DNA of 64,000 nt from Sphingomonas sp. (GTDB taxonomy: Bacteria; Pseudomonadota; Alphaproteobacteria; Sphingomonadales; Sphingomonadaceae), in assembly GCA_017304655.1 (NCBI GenBank), contig JAFKLY010000003.1, positions 496,001 through 560,000 of the forward strand, given 5' to 3'. The translations under genes were made by a program, and so were the position numbers. Below are positions 27,751 to 37,117 of the stretch, in pieces; position 1 is the stretch's first letter, and each line of letters opens with the position of its first letter. The notes beneath the pieces are model-generated. The model worked only from the letters and a program-made list of their open reading frames with translations. It had not been told where the DNA came from and ran no database searches.

Positions 27751-29766
27751 TCAGCCGCCGATCTGGAAACCGATCCAGAAGGTCTGGGGCGCGCCGAGAT
27801 CGACACTCGTGCCGACCTTGCGCGTGAGCACCGTGGCATCGAGCAGATTCTCGACGCGACCGACCAGCGCGACATGGGCGAAAAGCGGCACGCGGGCATA
27901 GCCATCCAACGTCACGACGCCCGGCATCCGGTCGACCTGAAGATCATCCTCATATTGCGGCCCGACATAGCGCGCGGTGAGCGCGAGGCGCGCCGCACCC
28001 GGGGCGTGCCAGCCGATCGTCCCGCTGGCACTGTGGCGCGGACTCTGCGCCGGCTGCTTGCCATCGAGCGGGGCCGCGGCCGCGCTGCGCGCCTCCACCC
28101 TGCTGTCGTTGAACGCATAGGAGGCCGAGAGATCGAAGGTGCCCAGATCGACCATCCCGCTCAGCTCAAGGCCCTTGGCAATGATCGCATCGACATTGCG
28201 GCGCTGGCGCAGATTGGTGCCGATCGTCACATTGGCGATGGCGTTATCGAGGCGGTTGTAGAAGGCCGTCGCGGACAGGCGGATACCCGGCGCGGGCGTG
28301 AGGTCGAAGCCCACTTCCCCGCCCTTCAGGCGTTCGGGCGCCAGATTGGCGTTAGCCTGCGTCGTCACCGGAAAGACGGCGAAGCTGCGATAAAGCTCAT
28401 TGATCGTCGGCAGGCGGAAGCTGGTGTAGCCCGCCGCACGCAGCGCCACTGCGTCCGATGGGCGCCAGAGCAGCCCGGCCCGCACGCTGGTTTCCCAGTC
28501 GTCCCGGTCGGCATAATTGGTGGTGGTGACAGCGCCCGTCGTCGCGTTGCGCTCGGTCAGGCGGCCCCGGCTGATCGACCAGCGATCCGCCCGCGCGCCG
28601 GCGGTCAGCACGACTTCGCCCAGCGTCCAGTCATCCTCCACATAGAGACCGCTGGTCACTTGCCGGCCCGTCGCGTCGCGCCGTACGGTCACCGCGCCGG
28701 TCGTGGCGTTGAGCGCATCCTCATACATGTCCGCCGTGGCAAAGCGCGTATCGAACCCAATACGCAGCAGATGATCGGCGCCCACGGGGGGGCGCACTTC
28801 CAGCTTGCCGCCCAGCCCTGTGGAGGGCGTGTTGCGCTGATTCAGCGTTGGCCGGAAGCTGGTGGAGCTGATCACGATGTTGTTGAAGTTGCGCAGCTGA
28901 ACATAGGCCAGCGCCTCGACCTTCCAGGCGCCGCGCGAGAGGAAGCGCAGGCTCGCATCCTGCCCTTCCTGGCCATTGTCCGCGCCCCGGAAACGTAGTG
29001 TGCGCTCATCCTGCATCAGGTTGATCCGCGCCTGAATCTCCCCAGCATCGCCGACCGGCGCCACGCCACGCAGCGTCACCGACCAGGTCTTGTAGCGCGC
29101 GGGCACATCCGCCACGCCACGCAGATTGGCCGGGGTCGTCCAGAAACCGTCGCCCCGCGCGAAATTTCCCGACACGGACACGAAGCCCGCCCCAAGGTCC
29201 GGCGACATGGTCGCGCTCAGTTGCTGGGCATTGTATGACCCGTAAAAGGCGCTGCCGCTGTAAGGCGCAAGCTGATCGCGGTCCGCGCTGAACAGCTCGA
29301 TGGTGCCGGCGACCGTTCCCGCGCCGAAGGCCCCCGCGCCGCCGCCCCGCGTAACGCGCACCGCGCCGATCGTCTCGAGCGAGAGCGCATTGAACGGGAC
29401 CGAGCCGAAGAACGGATCGGCCAGCGGCACGCCATCGAGCAACACAAGCGCCCGGCTCGTGGCGTTACCGCCCAGCGAGCGCAGCGTCACGCCTTGCGCG
29501 GATGGATTGGCCGAGCGACTGTCCGAGCGGCGGAACTGCTGGAAGCCGGCGACGTCGCCCAAGCCATGCTCGATCGTGCCGGATGCGTCTTCACCCAAAC
29601 GCTGCCGGTCGACCGTCACCGAGCCATAAGCCGGGGTTCCGGGCGGCAGCTCCAGCCCGCGCCCAAGCACGATGATATCCTGCGGCGCTTCTTCCGCCTG
29701 GACCGGCGCGGATATGAGCGCAGTAGCGCTTGCGAGCAACCCGATGCTTAGCGTTCTAAAGATCAT
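27751..29766 (-). CDS. TonB-dependent outer-membrane receptor
   Basis: 671 residues with signal peptide IFRTLSIGLLASATALISAPVQA, then a plug domain (VTLRSLGGNATSRALVLLDGVPLADP, VRVTRGGGAGAFGAGTVAGTIEL) and a 22-strand-type barrel with GLYVEDDWTLGEVVLTAGARAD and FRLPTINELYR. It ends TFWIGFQIGG rather than in Phe. It is BtuB/YncD-like in size. The divergent AraC regulator and the PQQ-type dehydrogenase beyond it suggest uptake of a sugar, polyol or PQQ itself; the substrate is not readable. ATG 29778, four codons upstream, is an alternative start. Confidence 0.9.
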   Translation of the reverse strand: MIFRTLSIGLLASATALISAPVQAEEAPQDIIVLGRGLELPPGTPAYGSVTVDRQRLGEDASGTIEHGLGDVAGFQQFRRSDSRSANPSAQGVTLRSLGGNATSRALVLLDGVPLADPFFGSVPFNALSLETIGAVRVTRGGGAGAFGAGTVAGTIELFSADRDQLAPYSGSAFYGSYNAQQLSATMSPDLGAGFVSVSGNFARGDGFWTTPANLRGVADVPARYKTWSVTLRGVAPVGDAGEIQARINLMQDERTLRFRGADNGQEGQDASLRFLSRGAWKVEALAYVQLRNFNNIVISSTSFRPTLNQRNTPSTGLGGKLEVRPPVGADHLLRIGFDTRFATADMYEDALNATTGAVTVRRDATGRQVTSGLYVEDDWTLGEVVLTAGARADRWSISRGRLTERNATTGAVTTTNYADRDDWETSVRAGLLWRPSDAVALRAAGYTSFRLPTINELYRSFAVFPVTTQANANLAPERLKGGEVGFDLTPAPGIRLSATAFYNRLDNAIANVTIGTNLRQRRNVDAIIAKGLELSGMVDLGTFDLSASYAFNDSRVEARSAAAAPLDGKQPAQSPRHSASGTIGWHAPGAARLALTARYVGPQYEDDLQVDRMPGVVTLDGYARVPLFAHVALVGRVENLLDATVLTRKVGTSVDLGAPQTFWIGFQIGG

Positions 29767-29995
29767 GGCCGGTCCCATGCCGGATGGCTTACCGCTTGGC
29801 AATTGCACTGTTGCAGGGTGAGGCATCAGCGAGCGAACAGGGCGCGATTGACCGCCCCGGGGGCACCGCACAGCCGGCGTTGCGGCCAGTCGCCAATGAC
29901 GAAAATCACGCACCGGCAGCGCAATTTTCCTGCCGTCATCTATCCTTTTGACATGCCGGGCACTTTGACCGATGTACTGTGGCAAGTTGACGGAG

Positions 29996-30964
29996 ATGGA
30001 AACAATTAAACTGGAGGGGTTATCCTCGGTCGTCGACCTGAGCGGGGTCGAGCGGACGAAGCGCGCCGATCTATGGACCGGCGCGGCTACAACCATTTTC
30101 CCGGGACTTTCGGTCAATGCGATGGAGTCCGATCCCAACATCGGGCTAATCCAGCACAGCCGCATGGGCCAGGGCGCGCTGTTCACGATCGAATCCGCAC
30201 CCGCCGAAGTCAGCTATACGCCGCGCGGTGCGGCGGACAGCGCCCAGTTCCTCACCATGATGCTGCAGACCGGCGGCGCGACCATCGCGCATCAACGCCA
30301 GCGGCAATGCGAGCTGACGCATGGTGACATCTGCTTTATCGACGAGCGCCACCCCTTTCGACTGGTCGGCACGGAAAACAGCCAGCTGCTGCTGCTGCGC
30401 ATGCCGCGCTCGCTGGTGATCAGCCGCTTCCCGGAAATGGAGCATCTCGTCGCTACGCTCATTCCGGCGCGCGATCCGGGCACGCAGCTGCTTTCGCACA
30501 CGGTCATGCAATTGCTGCTCGTTGCGCGCGAGCTGCGTGAGGCGCAGCAACAGGCGGCACTCAACGCCATTGTCCATTTGCTGGGCGCCACCTCCGGCCT
30601 CGCGGTCGAGCTGGAGAACATGCACTGGCGCGTGCAGAAAGCGCTCGACTTCATCGAGCTCAATCTCTCGATCCCCGGCCTCACCGCCGAGCAGGTCGCG
30701 CAGGCGCAGCACATCAGCCGTCGGCGCCTCGACCAGCTAATGCGGGACGCGCTCGGCCTCTCGATCACCGGCCAGATCTGGAGCCGCCGCCTGCAACGGG
30801 CCGCGGACGATCTGCGCGATTCCCGCTGGGCAGGCGCCTCCATCTCGCAGGTCGCGTTCGCCAACGGGTTCGAGGATCCGGCGCACTTCGCCCGCGCCTT
30901 CAAGCGCCGTTTCGAGACGACGCCGGGCCAGTGGCGGACCCGCGCCCGCACCCTGACCCATTAA
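29996..30964 (+). CDS. AraC-family transcriptional regulator
   Basis: 322 residues. The N-terminal half resembles the AraC-binding-like domain (TFs of the NahR/FeaR/XylS style), and the C-terminal 100 residues hold two helix-turn-helix motifs: LTAEQVAQAQHISRRRLDQLM and ISQVAFANGFEDPAHFARAFKRRF. The start ATG 29996 has CGGAG just upstream. It is divergent from the TonB receptor with 229 bp between, a common layout for a regulator and its target. The inducer is unknown. Confidence 0.9.
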   Translation: METIKLEGLSSVVDLSGVERTKRADLWTGAATTIFPGLSVNAMESDPNIGLIQHSRMGQGALFTIESAPAEVSYTPRGAADSAQFLTMMLQTGGATIAHQRQRQCELTHGDICFIDERHPFRLVGTENSQLLLLRMPRSLVISRFPEMEHLVATLIPARDPGTQLLSHTVMQLLLVARELREAQQQAALNAIVHLLGATSGLAVELENMHWRVQKALDFIELNLSIPGLTAEQVAQAQHISRRRLDQLMRDALGLSITGQIWSRRLQRAADDLRDSRWAGASISQVAFANGFEDPAHFARAFKRRFETTPGQWRTRARTLTH

Positions 30965-31009
30965 ACGCGGCGCGGAGCGCCCCGACCGGGGACACTCCGC
31001 CATCACCCC

Positions 31010-32734
31010 TTATTTGTGGCTCAGCGTCCAGACATAGGCCGCGACTGCCTGCACATCCGCGTCGCTGAGGTCTGATCCGCCCTTGGCCGGCATGCCGGTC
31101 GGATACTGTTTGGGCGATACCACGCCTTCCCCAATGACCTTGGCCAGCGAGGCGACCGAGCCATCGGCCCAGAGCCACTTCTCGCCGGTCAGCGCCGGCC
31201 CGATGGTCGAGCCCCTGCCATCGGCGCCATGGCAACCCTGACAGGTGCCGTTGCGCTCGATGCCGCTGTAGATCCGGCTGCCGAGTGCGACCTGCTCGCT
31301 GGTGAAGCCGTCCGGCAGCTTGACGGGCGGGCCGCTGGCCGCCGCGACCGCCGCCGCATCATAGACCACGGGCTTCGCTGCCGTCAGCGCCGCATTCGCC
31401 GGGCCTTTATAGATGATCTTCCAGATGCGCCCGTTCACGTCATCCGAGACATAGAGCGCACCGTCCGGGCCGACAGCGACACCGGTGGGCCGGTTGGCGG
31501 CCTGACCGCTCGCCTTGCCCGGCCCGGCGAAACCGTCCGCGAAAAGGATCGCCGCACCGCTCGCCTTGCCATTGGCGAGTGGCTGGAACATCACGCGATA
31601 GCCATCCTGCGGCAGCGGCGCCCGGTTCCACGAGCCATGGAAGGCAATGAACACGCCGCCCTTGTAAGCCGCAGGGAACTGGCCGCCGGCATAATAGTCC
31701 AGCCCCGTGGGCGCAAAGTGCGCGGGATAGGCCGCCACCGGGCCTTTCTTCGTTGCGCAGCGGCCGACCGCCTTGCCGCCGTCCCCGCCATATTCGGGGG
31801 CCAGGACGAGCTTCTTCTGGAAGCCGTCATAATAGCAATAGGGCCAGCCGAAATCGTCACCCTTGCGCGGCTGGATCAGTTCCTCCGCCGGCAGATCGAC
31901 GCCCTGCTGGGTGGTGAACAGCGCCGGCCAGCTTTGCGAGAGCTGATCGCGCCCATGCTGCATGGCGAGCATCTGCCCGGCCGCATCGAAGGTGATGCCG
32001 CCGGTGTTGCGAATGCCGGTCGCGAAGCGCTCCGTGGCCGAGAAGCGCTGGCCGGTCTTGGTGGCGCTATACTGCCAGATGCCGGCGCGCGTGGTCAGCT
32101 CGTCGCACGGGTCCTTGCCCGGCGAGCCCGGCTGGCGATTGGCCTTCTCGCACACATTGGAGGGCGAGCCGCTGTTGAGGAAGAGATTGCCCGCCTTGTC
32201 GATGGCGATCGGCTTCATCATGTGATCGCCTTCCATCGGCAGGCCATCGACCACGACGCTCGGCGCGCCGACCGGCACCGCCTGCCCCGGCTTGAGCGCA
32301 TAGCGCACGATCTGGTCGTTCGCCTCGACGAACAGGCCGCCTTTCCACAGGGCAATGCCGGTCCCGCCATTGGCGCCCTGCGCTTGCGTGGGGCCGAAGC
32401 GCGCGACGCTCTCCGCCTTGCCGTCGCCATCCTTGTCGCGCAGCGCGACGATGAAGCCACCCTCGGGCGGCGGCGTGCGGAAGTAGCGGCTCATCCACGT
32501 GTTGACATAGACCGTGCCATCCGCCGCCACCGCCATGTGCCGGGCATGGCCGATATTGTCGGCGAAGATGGTGGCGCAGAAGCCCGGCGGCAGGCTCAGC
32601 CCGCTGTCATTGGCGCAGGTGCCGGGATCGGCAGCGCGGGCGCCACCGCCCGCAAACGGCTGGGCAAAGAACAAGGCGGCACCGGCCGCAGTGGTCGCGC
32701 CGAGCAGGGCGAGCGTGGGAAGCGTCTTGGCCAT
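31010..32734 (-). CDS. PQQ-type (sorbosone-like) sugar dehydrogenase fused to cytochrome c
   Basis: 574 residues with signal peptide (LALLGATTAAGAALFFAQPF), so periplasmic. The main domain is a six-bladed beta-propeller of the glucose/sorbosone dehydrogenase family (GFCATIFADNIGHARHMAVA, LNSGSPSNVCE, FIAFHGSWNRAPLPQDGYRV, GALYVSDDVNGRIWKI). The last 95 residues are a cytochrome c domain with heme site CQGCH and axial Met in YPTGMPAKGG. It would oxidise a sugar or aldose in the periplasm and pass electrons through its own heme. No PQQ synthesis genes are in the window. Confidence 0.9.
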   Translation of the reverse strand: MAKTLPTLALLGATTAAGAALFFAQPFAGGGARAADPGTCANDSGLSLPPGFCATIFADNIGHARHMAVAADGTVYVNTWMSRYFRTPPPEGGFIVALRDKDGDGKAESVARFGPTQAQGANGGTGIALWKGGLFVEANDQIVRYALKPGQAVPVGAPSVVVDGLPMEGDHMMKPIAIDKAGNLFLNSGSPSNVCEKANRQPGSPGKDPCDELTTRAGIWQYSATKTGQRFSATERFATGIRNTGGITFDAAGQMLAMQHGRDQLSQSWPALFTTQQGVDLPAEELIQPRKGDDFGWPYCYYDGFQKKLVLAPEYGGDGGKAVGRCATKKGPVAAYPAHFAPTGLDYYAGGQFPAAYKGGVFIAFHGSWNRAPLPQDGYRVMFQPLANGKASGAAILFADGFAGPGKASGQAANRPTGVAVGPDGALYVSDDVNGRIWKIIYKGPANAALTAAKPVVYDAAAVAAASGPPVKLPDGFTSEQVALGSRIYSGIERNGTCQGCHGADGRGSTIGPALTGEKWLWADGSVASLAKVIGEGVVSPKQYPTGMPAKGGSDLSDADVQAVAAYVWTLSHK

Positions 32735-32746
32735 GGCTTTTCCTCG

Positions 32747-33703
32747 TCAGTCTGTCTTGTTTTCATTGACCGGCGTCAGGGCAAACGCCGGCGGTGTCTT
32801 GTCGCGCAATTGCGGATTGAACAGGAAACCGAGCGCGCCTTCGACATACCAGATCGTGCCGTCGCGCGCGTCCAGCCCGGTCGGCGATTGCAGGCCGTCC
32901 CTGAGCGTCTCGATCTCGGCGCGGTCGCCCTGCACGGTGACGATGGTGATCTTGCCGCCGCCCTCCGCCTGAGCGAAGCGCAGCCCGCCCAGCGCGCGCA
33001 GGCCATCGGGCATCGTGAGCGGGCGCGAGGTCGCCAGAACCGTCGTCGCGCCCGGGCTGCCATCGGCGTTCCGGGCGACGCGGGCGAGGACGCCACTTTG
33101 AAAGTTGTTTATATACAAGTGCCCATCCGCGCCGAGCGCGATGCCATCGAGACCGTCCCGCCCCTGCCGCGCATAGGCCGGATCATGGTGCCAATCCTCC
33201 AGCGCGCTGGCGCCGGGGCGCAGCCGCAGGATGTGCGAATTATTGGTGTCCGTCACATAGAGCGTGCCGTCGCTGGCGAGCGCCATGTCGTTGCACAGGG
33301 GATTGTCGCCGGGCAGGCGCAGGCTCTGCCGCCCCTCCCCGGTCTTGAGATCGAAGGCCTTGAGATAAGAGCCTTTTTCGCCACCCTCGACCGTGATGCC
33401 CATGGCGCCAAGATCATTGCTGCACAGCCAGAGCAGCCCGCGCGCGGGATCGACCAGCAGGCCGAAGATCGACGCCGAGCCATAAGCTCCCGGCTTCAGC
33501 CATGGCTCGACCTTGCCGGCGGCGAGATCGACGCGCAGCACCCCGCCCCGCGCGCTACTGACATAGGCCACGCCGTCCGGTGCGATGCTGACGCTCTCGG
33601 GATGCGTGCGGGCCGGCAAGTCGACGGGCGCGGGCTTTGGCGCGCTCAGACCCATGAGGAAGACGGGACAAATCGCCGTCGCTACCCATCTGCGCGCCCG
33701 CAT
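32747..33703 (-). CDS. Exported SMP-30/NHL-like beta-propeller protein
   Basis: 318 residues with a short N-terminal hydrophobic segment (WVATAICPVFLMGLSAP) and repeated propeller words: HPESVSIAPDGVAYVSS, DMALASDGTLYVTDTNNSHI, GLDGIALGADGHLYINN, SPTGLDARDGTIWYVEG. These fit SMP-30/gluconolactonase or strictosidine-synthase-like propellers. It sits 12 bp upstream of the PQQ-type dehydrogenase in the same direction, so a lactonase or accessory role for the dehydrogenase product is plausible. ATG 33703 or 33721 may start it. The catalytic residues of gluconolactonase could not be assigned with certainty. Confidence 0.75.
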   Translation of the reverse strand: MRARRWVATAICPVFLMGLSAPKPAPVDLPARTHPESVSIAPDGVAYVSSARGGVLRVDLAAGKVEPWLKPGAYGSASIFGLLVDPARGLLWLCSNDLGAMGITVEGGEKGSYLKAFDLKTGEGRQSLRLPGDNPLCNDMALASDGTLYVTDTNNSHILRLRPGASALEDWHHDPAYARQGRDGLDGIALGADGHLYINNFQSGVLARVARNADGSPGATTVLATSRPLTMPDGLRALGGLRFAQAEGGGKITIVTVQGDRAEIETLRDGLQSPTGLDARDGTIWYVEGALGFLFNPQLRDKTPPAFALTPVNENKTD

Positions 33704-33827
33704 GGTCCGTCCCTCCAACAATTACCTAGCTTGTTAGGCAATCATATCGCCCCGGCGGGACACTGTCCATCGCGGTGGGGGAGACAATCGTGCGGCGAGG
33801 GGGACTTGCGGGCTCAGTCGTTGGGTT

Positions 33828-33856
33828 TCGTCATCCCCGCGAACGCGGGGATCCAG
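33828..33856. repeat. Short palindromic REP-like repeat
   Basis: TCGTCATCCCCGCGAACGCGGGGATCCAG is a palindromic element: CCCCGCG pairs with CGCGGGG. This sequence type is scattered through intergenic regions of many proteobacterial genomes. It lies downstream of a small unknown gene and upstream of the propeller genes. Confidence 0.75.
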
Positions 33857-33932
33857 TCCAGCGCCAACCCGGGCTGGAGGTGCATAAAAAGCGGAATGTC
33901 CGGATGCGACGGCGTTGCGGACATTCGCACCA

Positions 33933-34256
33933 CTAGAGCAGCAGCCACTTCACGACGCCAGCGCCAGCTAGAACGACTAGAGCGCATCCCCACCAAGAGA
34001 TGGAGGTGCCATCGTCATATTCTCCGAAGTCGACATAACGGCGCACCTCTAACCTTTGACGTGCCCCGTATTCGTCATCGCGGGAGCGAATGTCAGCATC
34101 GTCAAGATAGTGATGCACAGCCTCCGGCGTGGCGTCGATTGGCAGTTCCCGCTGAAGCTCACTTGCTAGCCGCTCCACTTCAAGCCAATCAGTTGGCTCT
34201 CGTTCTTCGACAGCCAGAATGATTGCCAAGCGGCTGCGTAGCTCTTCAAATTCCAC
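33933..34256 (-). CDS. Small protein with C-terminal membrane helix, unknown function
   Basis: 107 residues from a GTG start at 34256. The first 75 residues are charged and helical (MEFEELRSRLAIILAVEERE), ending in a Tyr/Asp-rich linker. The last 20 (WWGCALVVLAGAGVVKWLLL) form one membrane helix at the extreme C-terminus, a tail-anchor layout. No known family was recognised. The base composition is less GC-rich than the genes around it, and REP-like repeats flank it on both sides, which may mark a small insertion. Confidence 0.6.
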   Translation of the reverse strand: MEFEELRSRLAIILAVEEREPTDWLEVERLASELQRELPIDATPEAVHHYLDDADIRSRDDEYGARQRLEVRRYVDFGEYDDGTSISWWGCALVVLAGAGVVKWLLL

Positions 34257-34397
34257 GCCTGCAATCTACAGGAGTAGGACCTTAGTGCAACGTCCGCTCT
34301 CCACCTCATGTCGGACATCCGAGGTACTCAAAGGCGCATCGGCAAGCCGACGTTCCCGGTGCCGCGTTTTGCGTTCACGGCCTCATCATGCGACGTC

Positions 34398-34430
34398 TCA
34401 TCTGGAGTTCCGCCTGCGCGGGAATGAGGG
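34398..34430. repeat. Degenerate REP-like palindrome
   Basis: CTGGAGTTCCGCCTGCGCGGGAATGAG resembles a second proteobacterial REP form in which CCGC and GCGGG arms surround CTGC. It is less perfect than the copy at 33828. The 227-bp gap holding it contains no gene that could be supported. Confidence 0.45.
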
Positions 34431-34483
34431 GGGACGTGACGGACGGCGCCCCGCCGCAGACCGTCCGACTCTGTGCGTACAGC

Positions 34484-35248
34484 CTACAGCGCGCGGGTTG
34501 GCATGTTCATCGTGCGCCAGATGTGCGCGGACGGGCTGTGGTCATAGCCCAGACCCTCGGCCGGCTGGCGGAAGTTGCGGCCGATAATGTCCTCGAACTC
34601 CTCGATGTCGACTGTCACGTTCGGATCGAAAGCATAATAGTCATTCAGGCAGATGAGGCGGCCGGTCATATAATATTTATGATCCTTGATCCGCGCATAG
34701 GCCTCATGAATATAAGGTTCCGGCGTGAAATCCGCGCCGAAATATTTGATGTAGGCCTCCGGATATTCATAGCCGACTGACGGGTCCGGGAAGAAGCGCA
34801 GGATCTGGTGTGCGCGGATTGCCCAGCTCACTTCCTCATCGACATAGGGTTCGACCATCTGCGCGCCCCAATAGCCGTGGTCGCCACTGATGAAGCCGAT
34901 GACGCTGATGTCGTGCAGCAGGCACGCCAGCACCACCTTCTCGTCCTGCCCGCTATCGCGCGCAAGCTTGGCGCTTTGCAGCAGGTGCGCGGTATAGCCC
35001 AGGCGCAGGCGGAAAAAGTCCATCAGCGTCGGCTTTTCCGGCATGGGCGGGATGCGCGGGTCCGGCCCCATGAGGAAGGTCTTTCCGTCCGCCAGCGCGT
35101 CGAACATATCGTGGCGCGGCGAAGCCGGATCGTAGATGCCGGACACGTAGATGGGCGAGCGGATCGGCCGGCGTTCCGCCGCGCGGCGCTCCAGCTCCAT
35201 GCTCATTTCATGTTCGATTGCGTCAGCCCGTTCAGACAGGGTCGCCAT
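34484..35248 (-). CDS. HD-domain protein
   Basis: 254 residues. A putative metal-dependent phosphohydrolase domain is suggested by GYTAHLLQSAK, the HD pair in LACLLHDISVIGFI and SWAIRAHQILRF. This arrangement (H...HD...H) resembles small HD enzymes acting on nucleotides or phosphonates, but the substrate is not evident. The C-terminal third is rich in Tyr and acidic residues. The gene stands alone with gaps on both sides; the aldehyde dehydrogenase upstream has its own terminator, so cotranscription is unlikely. Confidence 0.7.
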   Translation of the reverse strand: MATLSERADAIEHEMSMELERRAAERRPIRSPIYVSGIYDPASPRHDMFDALADGKTFLMGPDPRIPPMPEKPTLMDFFRLRLGYTAHLLQSAKLARDSGQDEKVVLACLLHDISVIGFISGDHGYWGAQMVEPYVDEEVSWAIRAHQILRFFPDPSVGYEYPEAYIKYFGADFTPEPYIHEAYARIKDHKYYMTGRLICLNDYYAFDPNVTVDIEEFEDIIGRNFRQPAEGLGYDHSPSAHIWRTMNMPTRAL

Positions 35249-35384
35249 GGTCCGCTCCTGAGTTCATCTCTTGAGGCCAGCCTAGCGCGCCCCAAGGACC
35301 GACGCCAGCGCTGCCGACCCTATGCTGGCCCGGTTGGCGCCGGCAATCCTTGCGCAGGATCAACGCGGCGCGCGCCGGACAGCG

Positions 35385-35417
35385 AAAAGGCGCCCGGAGC
35401 GAACCCCGGACGCCTTG
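35385..35417 (-). terminator. Terminator after the aldehyde dehydrogenase gene
   Basis: Read on the minus strand, AAGGCGTCCGGGG pairs with TCCGGGCGCCTT around a TTCGC loop and ends in TTTTC. It lies 27 bp past the aldehyde dehydrogenase stop. Confidence 0.75.
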
Positions 35418-35443
35418 TCCCAAATATCCGGCGATGGCGCCGA

Positions 35444-36916
35444 TCAGGCGAAATAGACCGCCTTGGTCTCGGTGTAATTCTCCAGACCCTCGATGCCGCC
35501 GTCGCGGCCGAGGCCGGACTGCTTGAAGCCGCCGAAGGGCATGTGAATGTCGACCATCATGCCGTTGATGGTGACGGAGCCGGCCCGATATTCGCGCGAG
35601 ACGGCGAAGCCACGCTCGGCATCCTGCGTGTAGATCGCACCGTGCAGACCGTAGATCGTATCATTGGCCTTGGCGATCATGTCCGCCTCATTGTCATAGT
35701 CGACGAAGGAGACGACCGGGCCGAAGATCTCTTCCTTGAAGATCGTCATGTTCGGATCGACATCCGTGAACACCGTCGGCTCGATGAAGAAGCCGCGATT
35801 GAGGCCGGACGGACGCCCGCCGCCCAGCGCGAGCGTCGCGCCTTCGGCCTTGCCCTTCTCGATATAGCCCTGCACGCGATCGAGCTGGCGCTGCATGGTG
35901 AGCGGGCCCATGCCGGTGTCGGCCTCGAACGGATCGCCCACCTTCACCTTGGAAACGGCGCTGGTGTAGGCGTCCACGATCTCGGCCTTGCGGCTCTTGG
36001 GCACCAGCACGCGGGTCAGCGAGAAGCAGACCTGGCCGGTGATCGGCATGGAATAAGGCACGAGGCTCTTGAGGACATGATCCATGTCCGCATCCTCGAG
36101 GATCATCGCCGCCGACTTGCCGCCCAGCTCAAGGCTGACGCGGGCCAGGCGCTCGGACGCGACGCCGGCAATGTGCTTGCCAGCCGCAGTCGAGCCGGTG
36201 AAGCTGATCTTGTCGATGCCCGGATGGCGGATGAGGTGATCGCCCACCTCGCGGCCCGCCGGCAGCATGTTGAACACGCCGGCCGGGATGCCCGCTTCCT
36301 TGATCGCTTCAGCGAGAATGTGCGCGTCGATCGGCGTTTCCGGCGAAGGCTTGCAGACCATGGTGCAACCGGCGGCCAGCGCAGCCGCGACCTTGTAGAC
36401 CAGCAGCACCAGCGGCGCGTTCCACGGCGTCACCGCCGCGACTACGCCCACCGGCTCCTTGACCACGCGCACCTTGTTGCCGCCCATCGAGCCGATGCGC
36501 TCATCGACGAACTTGTAGCTGTCGCACAGATCGCCGTAGAATTTGAACAGGCCGGGGACCTGATAGCTCGCCTTGCTGGAGAAGCCGATGACGGCACCGA
36601 CCTGACCGGTCCAGGCCGCGGCCAGCTCCGGCATGCGGGCCATCAGAATGTCGGAGACCTTCTTGAGGTAAACGCCGCGCTCAGCCGGGCTCATCCGCGG
36701 CCACGGGCCGGTATCGAAGGCGCGACGCGCTGCCGCGACGGCCACGTCCACATCGGCCGTGGTCGGCTCGAAATAGGTCAGGACAGTCTCTTCATTGTGC
36801 GGCGTGACGACCGACAGCTCATTGCTGCCGCTGCTTGCGCGCCAGTCGCCATCAATGAAAAGCTGCGCCGCGCCGCGATCCTTGATGCCTTTGATCGTCT
36901 TGGTGAAGTGTTCCAT
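35444..36916 (-). CDS. Aldehyde dehydrogenase
   Basis: NAD(P)-dependent aldehyde dehydrogenase of 490 residues. The general-base Glu is in VSLELGGKSA, the catalytic Cys in PITGQVCFSLTR, and the nucleotide-binding regions are VAAVTPWNAPL and FTGSTAAGKHI. EEIFGPVVSFVDYD and PFGGFKQSGLGRDGG are the usual C-terminal motifs. The substrate class is not clear; the FTKTIKGIKDRGAAQLFIDG start is like many sphingomonad enzymes for aromatic or aliphatic aldehydes. Long gaps on both sides suggest a single-gene unit. Confidence 0.94.
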   Translation of the reverse strand: MEHFTKTIKGIKDRGAAQLFIDGDWRASSGSNELSVVTPHNEETVLTYFEPTTADVDVAVAAARRAFDTGPWPRMSPAERGVYLKKVSDILMARMPELAAAWTGQVGAVIGFSSKASYQVPGLFKFYGDLCDSYKFVDERIGSMGGNKVRVVKEPVGVVAAVTPWNAPLVLLVYKVAAALAAGCTMVCKPSPETPIDAHILAEAIKEAGIPAGVFNMLPAGREVGDHLIRHPGIDKISFTGSTAAGKHIAGVASERLARVSLELGGKSAAMILEDADMDHVLKSLVPYSMPITGQVCFSLTRVLVPKSRKAEIVDAYTSAVSKVKVGDPFEADTGMGPLTMQRQLDRVQGYIEKGKAEGATLALGGGRPSGLNRGFFIEPTVFTDVDPNMTIFKEEIFGPVVSFVDYDNEADMIAKANDTIYGLHGAIYTQDAERGFAVSREYRAGSVTINGMMVDIHMPFGGFKQSGLGRDGGIEGLENYTETKAVYFA

Positions 36917-37117
36917 CCTCGAATCTCCTAAGAACGAGTCGCCTTTTTTCGTGATGCTCGCACTGACAATTCAAACGCTTCGACGCAAGGGCTGACTTGG
37001 CGGCTTTCCGGATCAGGCAGGCCATTGCGCGGGCTGATCCCATGCCCGGCGCGGTGAAAAGCGCGTGCGACCCACCTGCCCCGCCGGGCAGATGAGCCGC
37101 ACAAGGACCGACGGCCC

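Noticed and set aside
31229..34222. A 997-codon open frame on the plus strand
   Set aside because: It runs antisense to the PQQ-type dehydrogenase and propeller genes, which have clear motifs; long antisense frames are common in GC-rich DNA. The same applies to the long antisense frames opposite gltX, def, leuA and the receptors.
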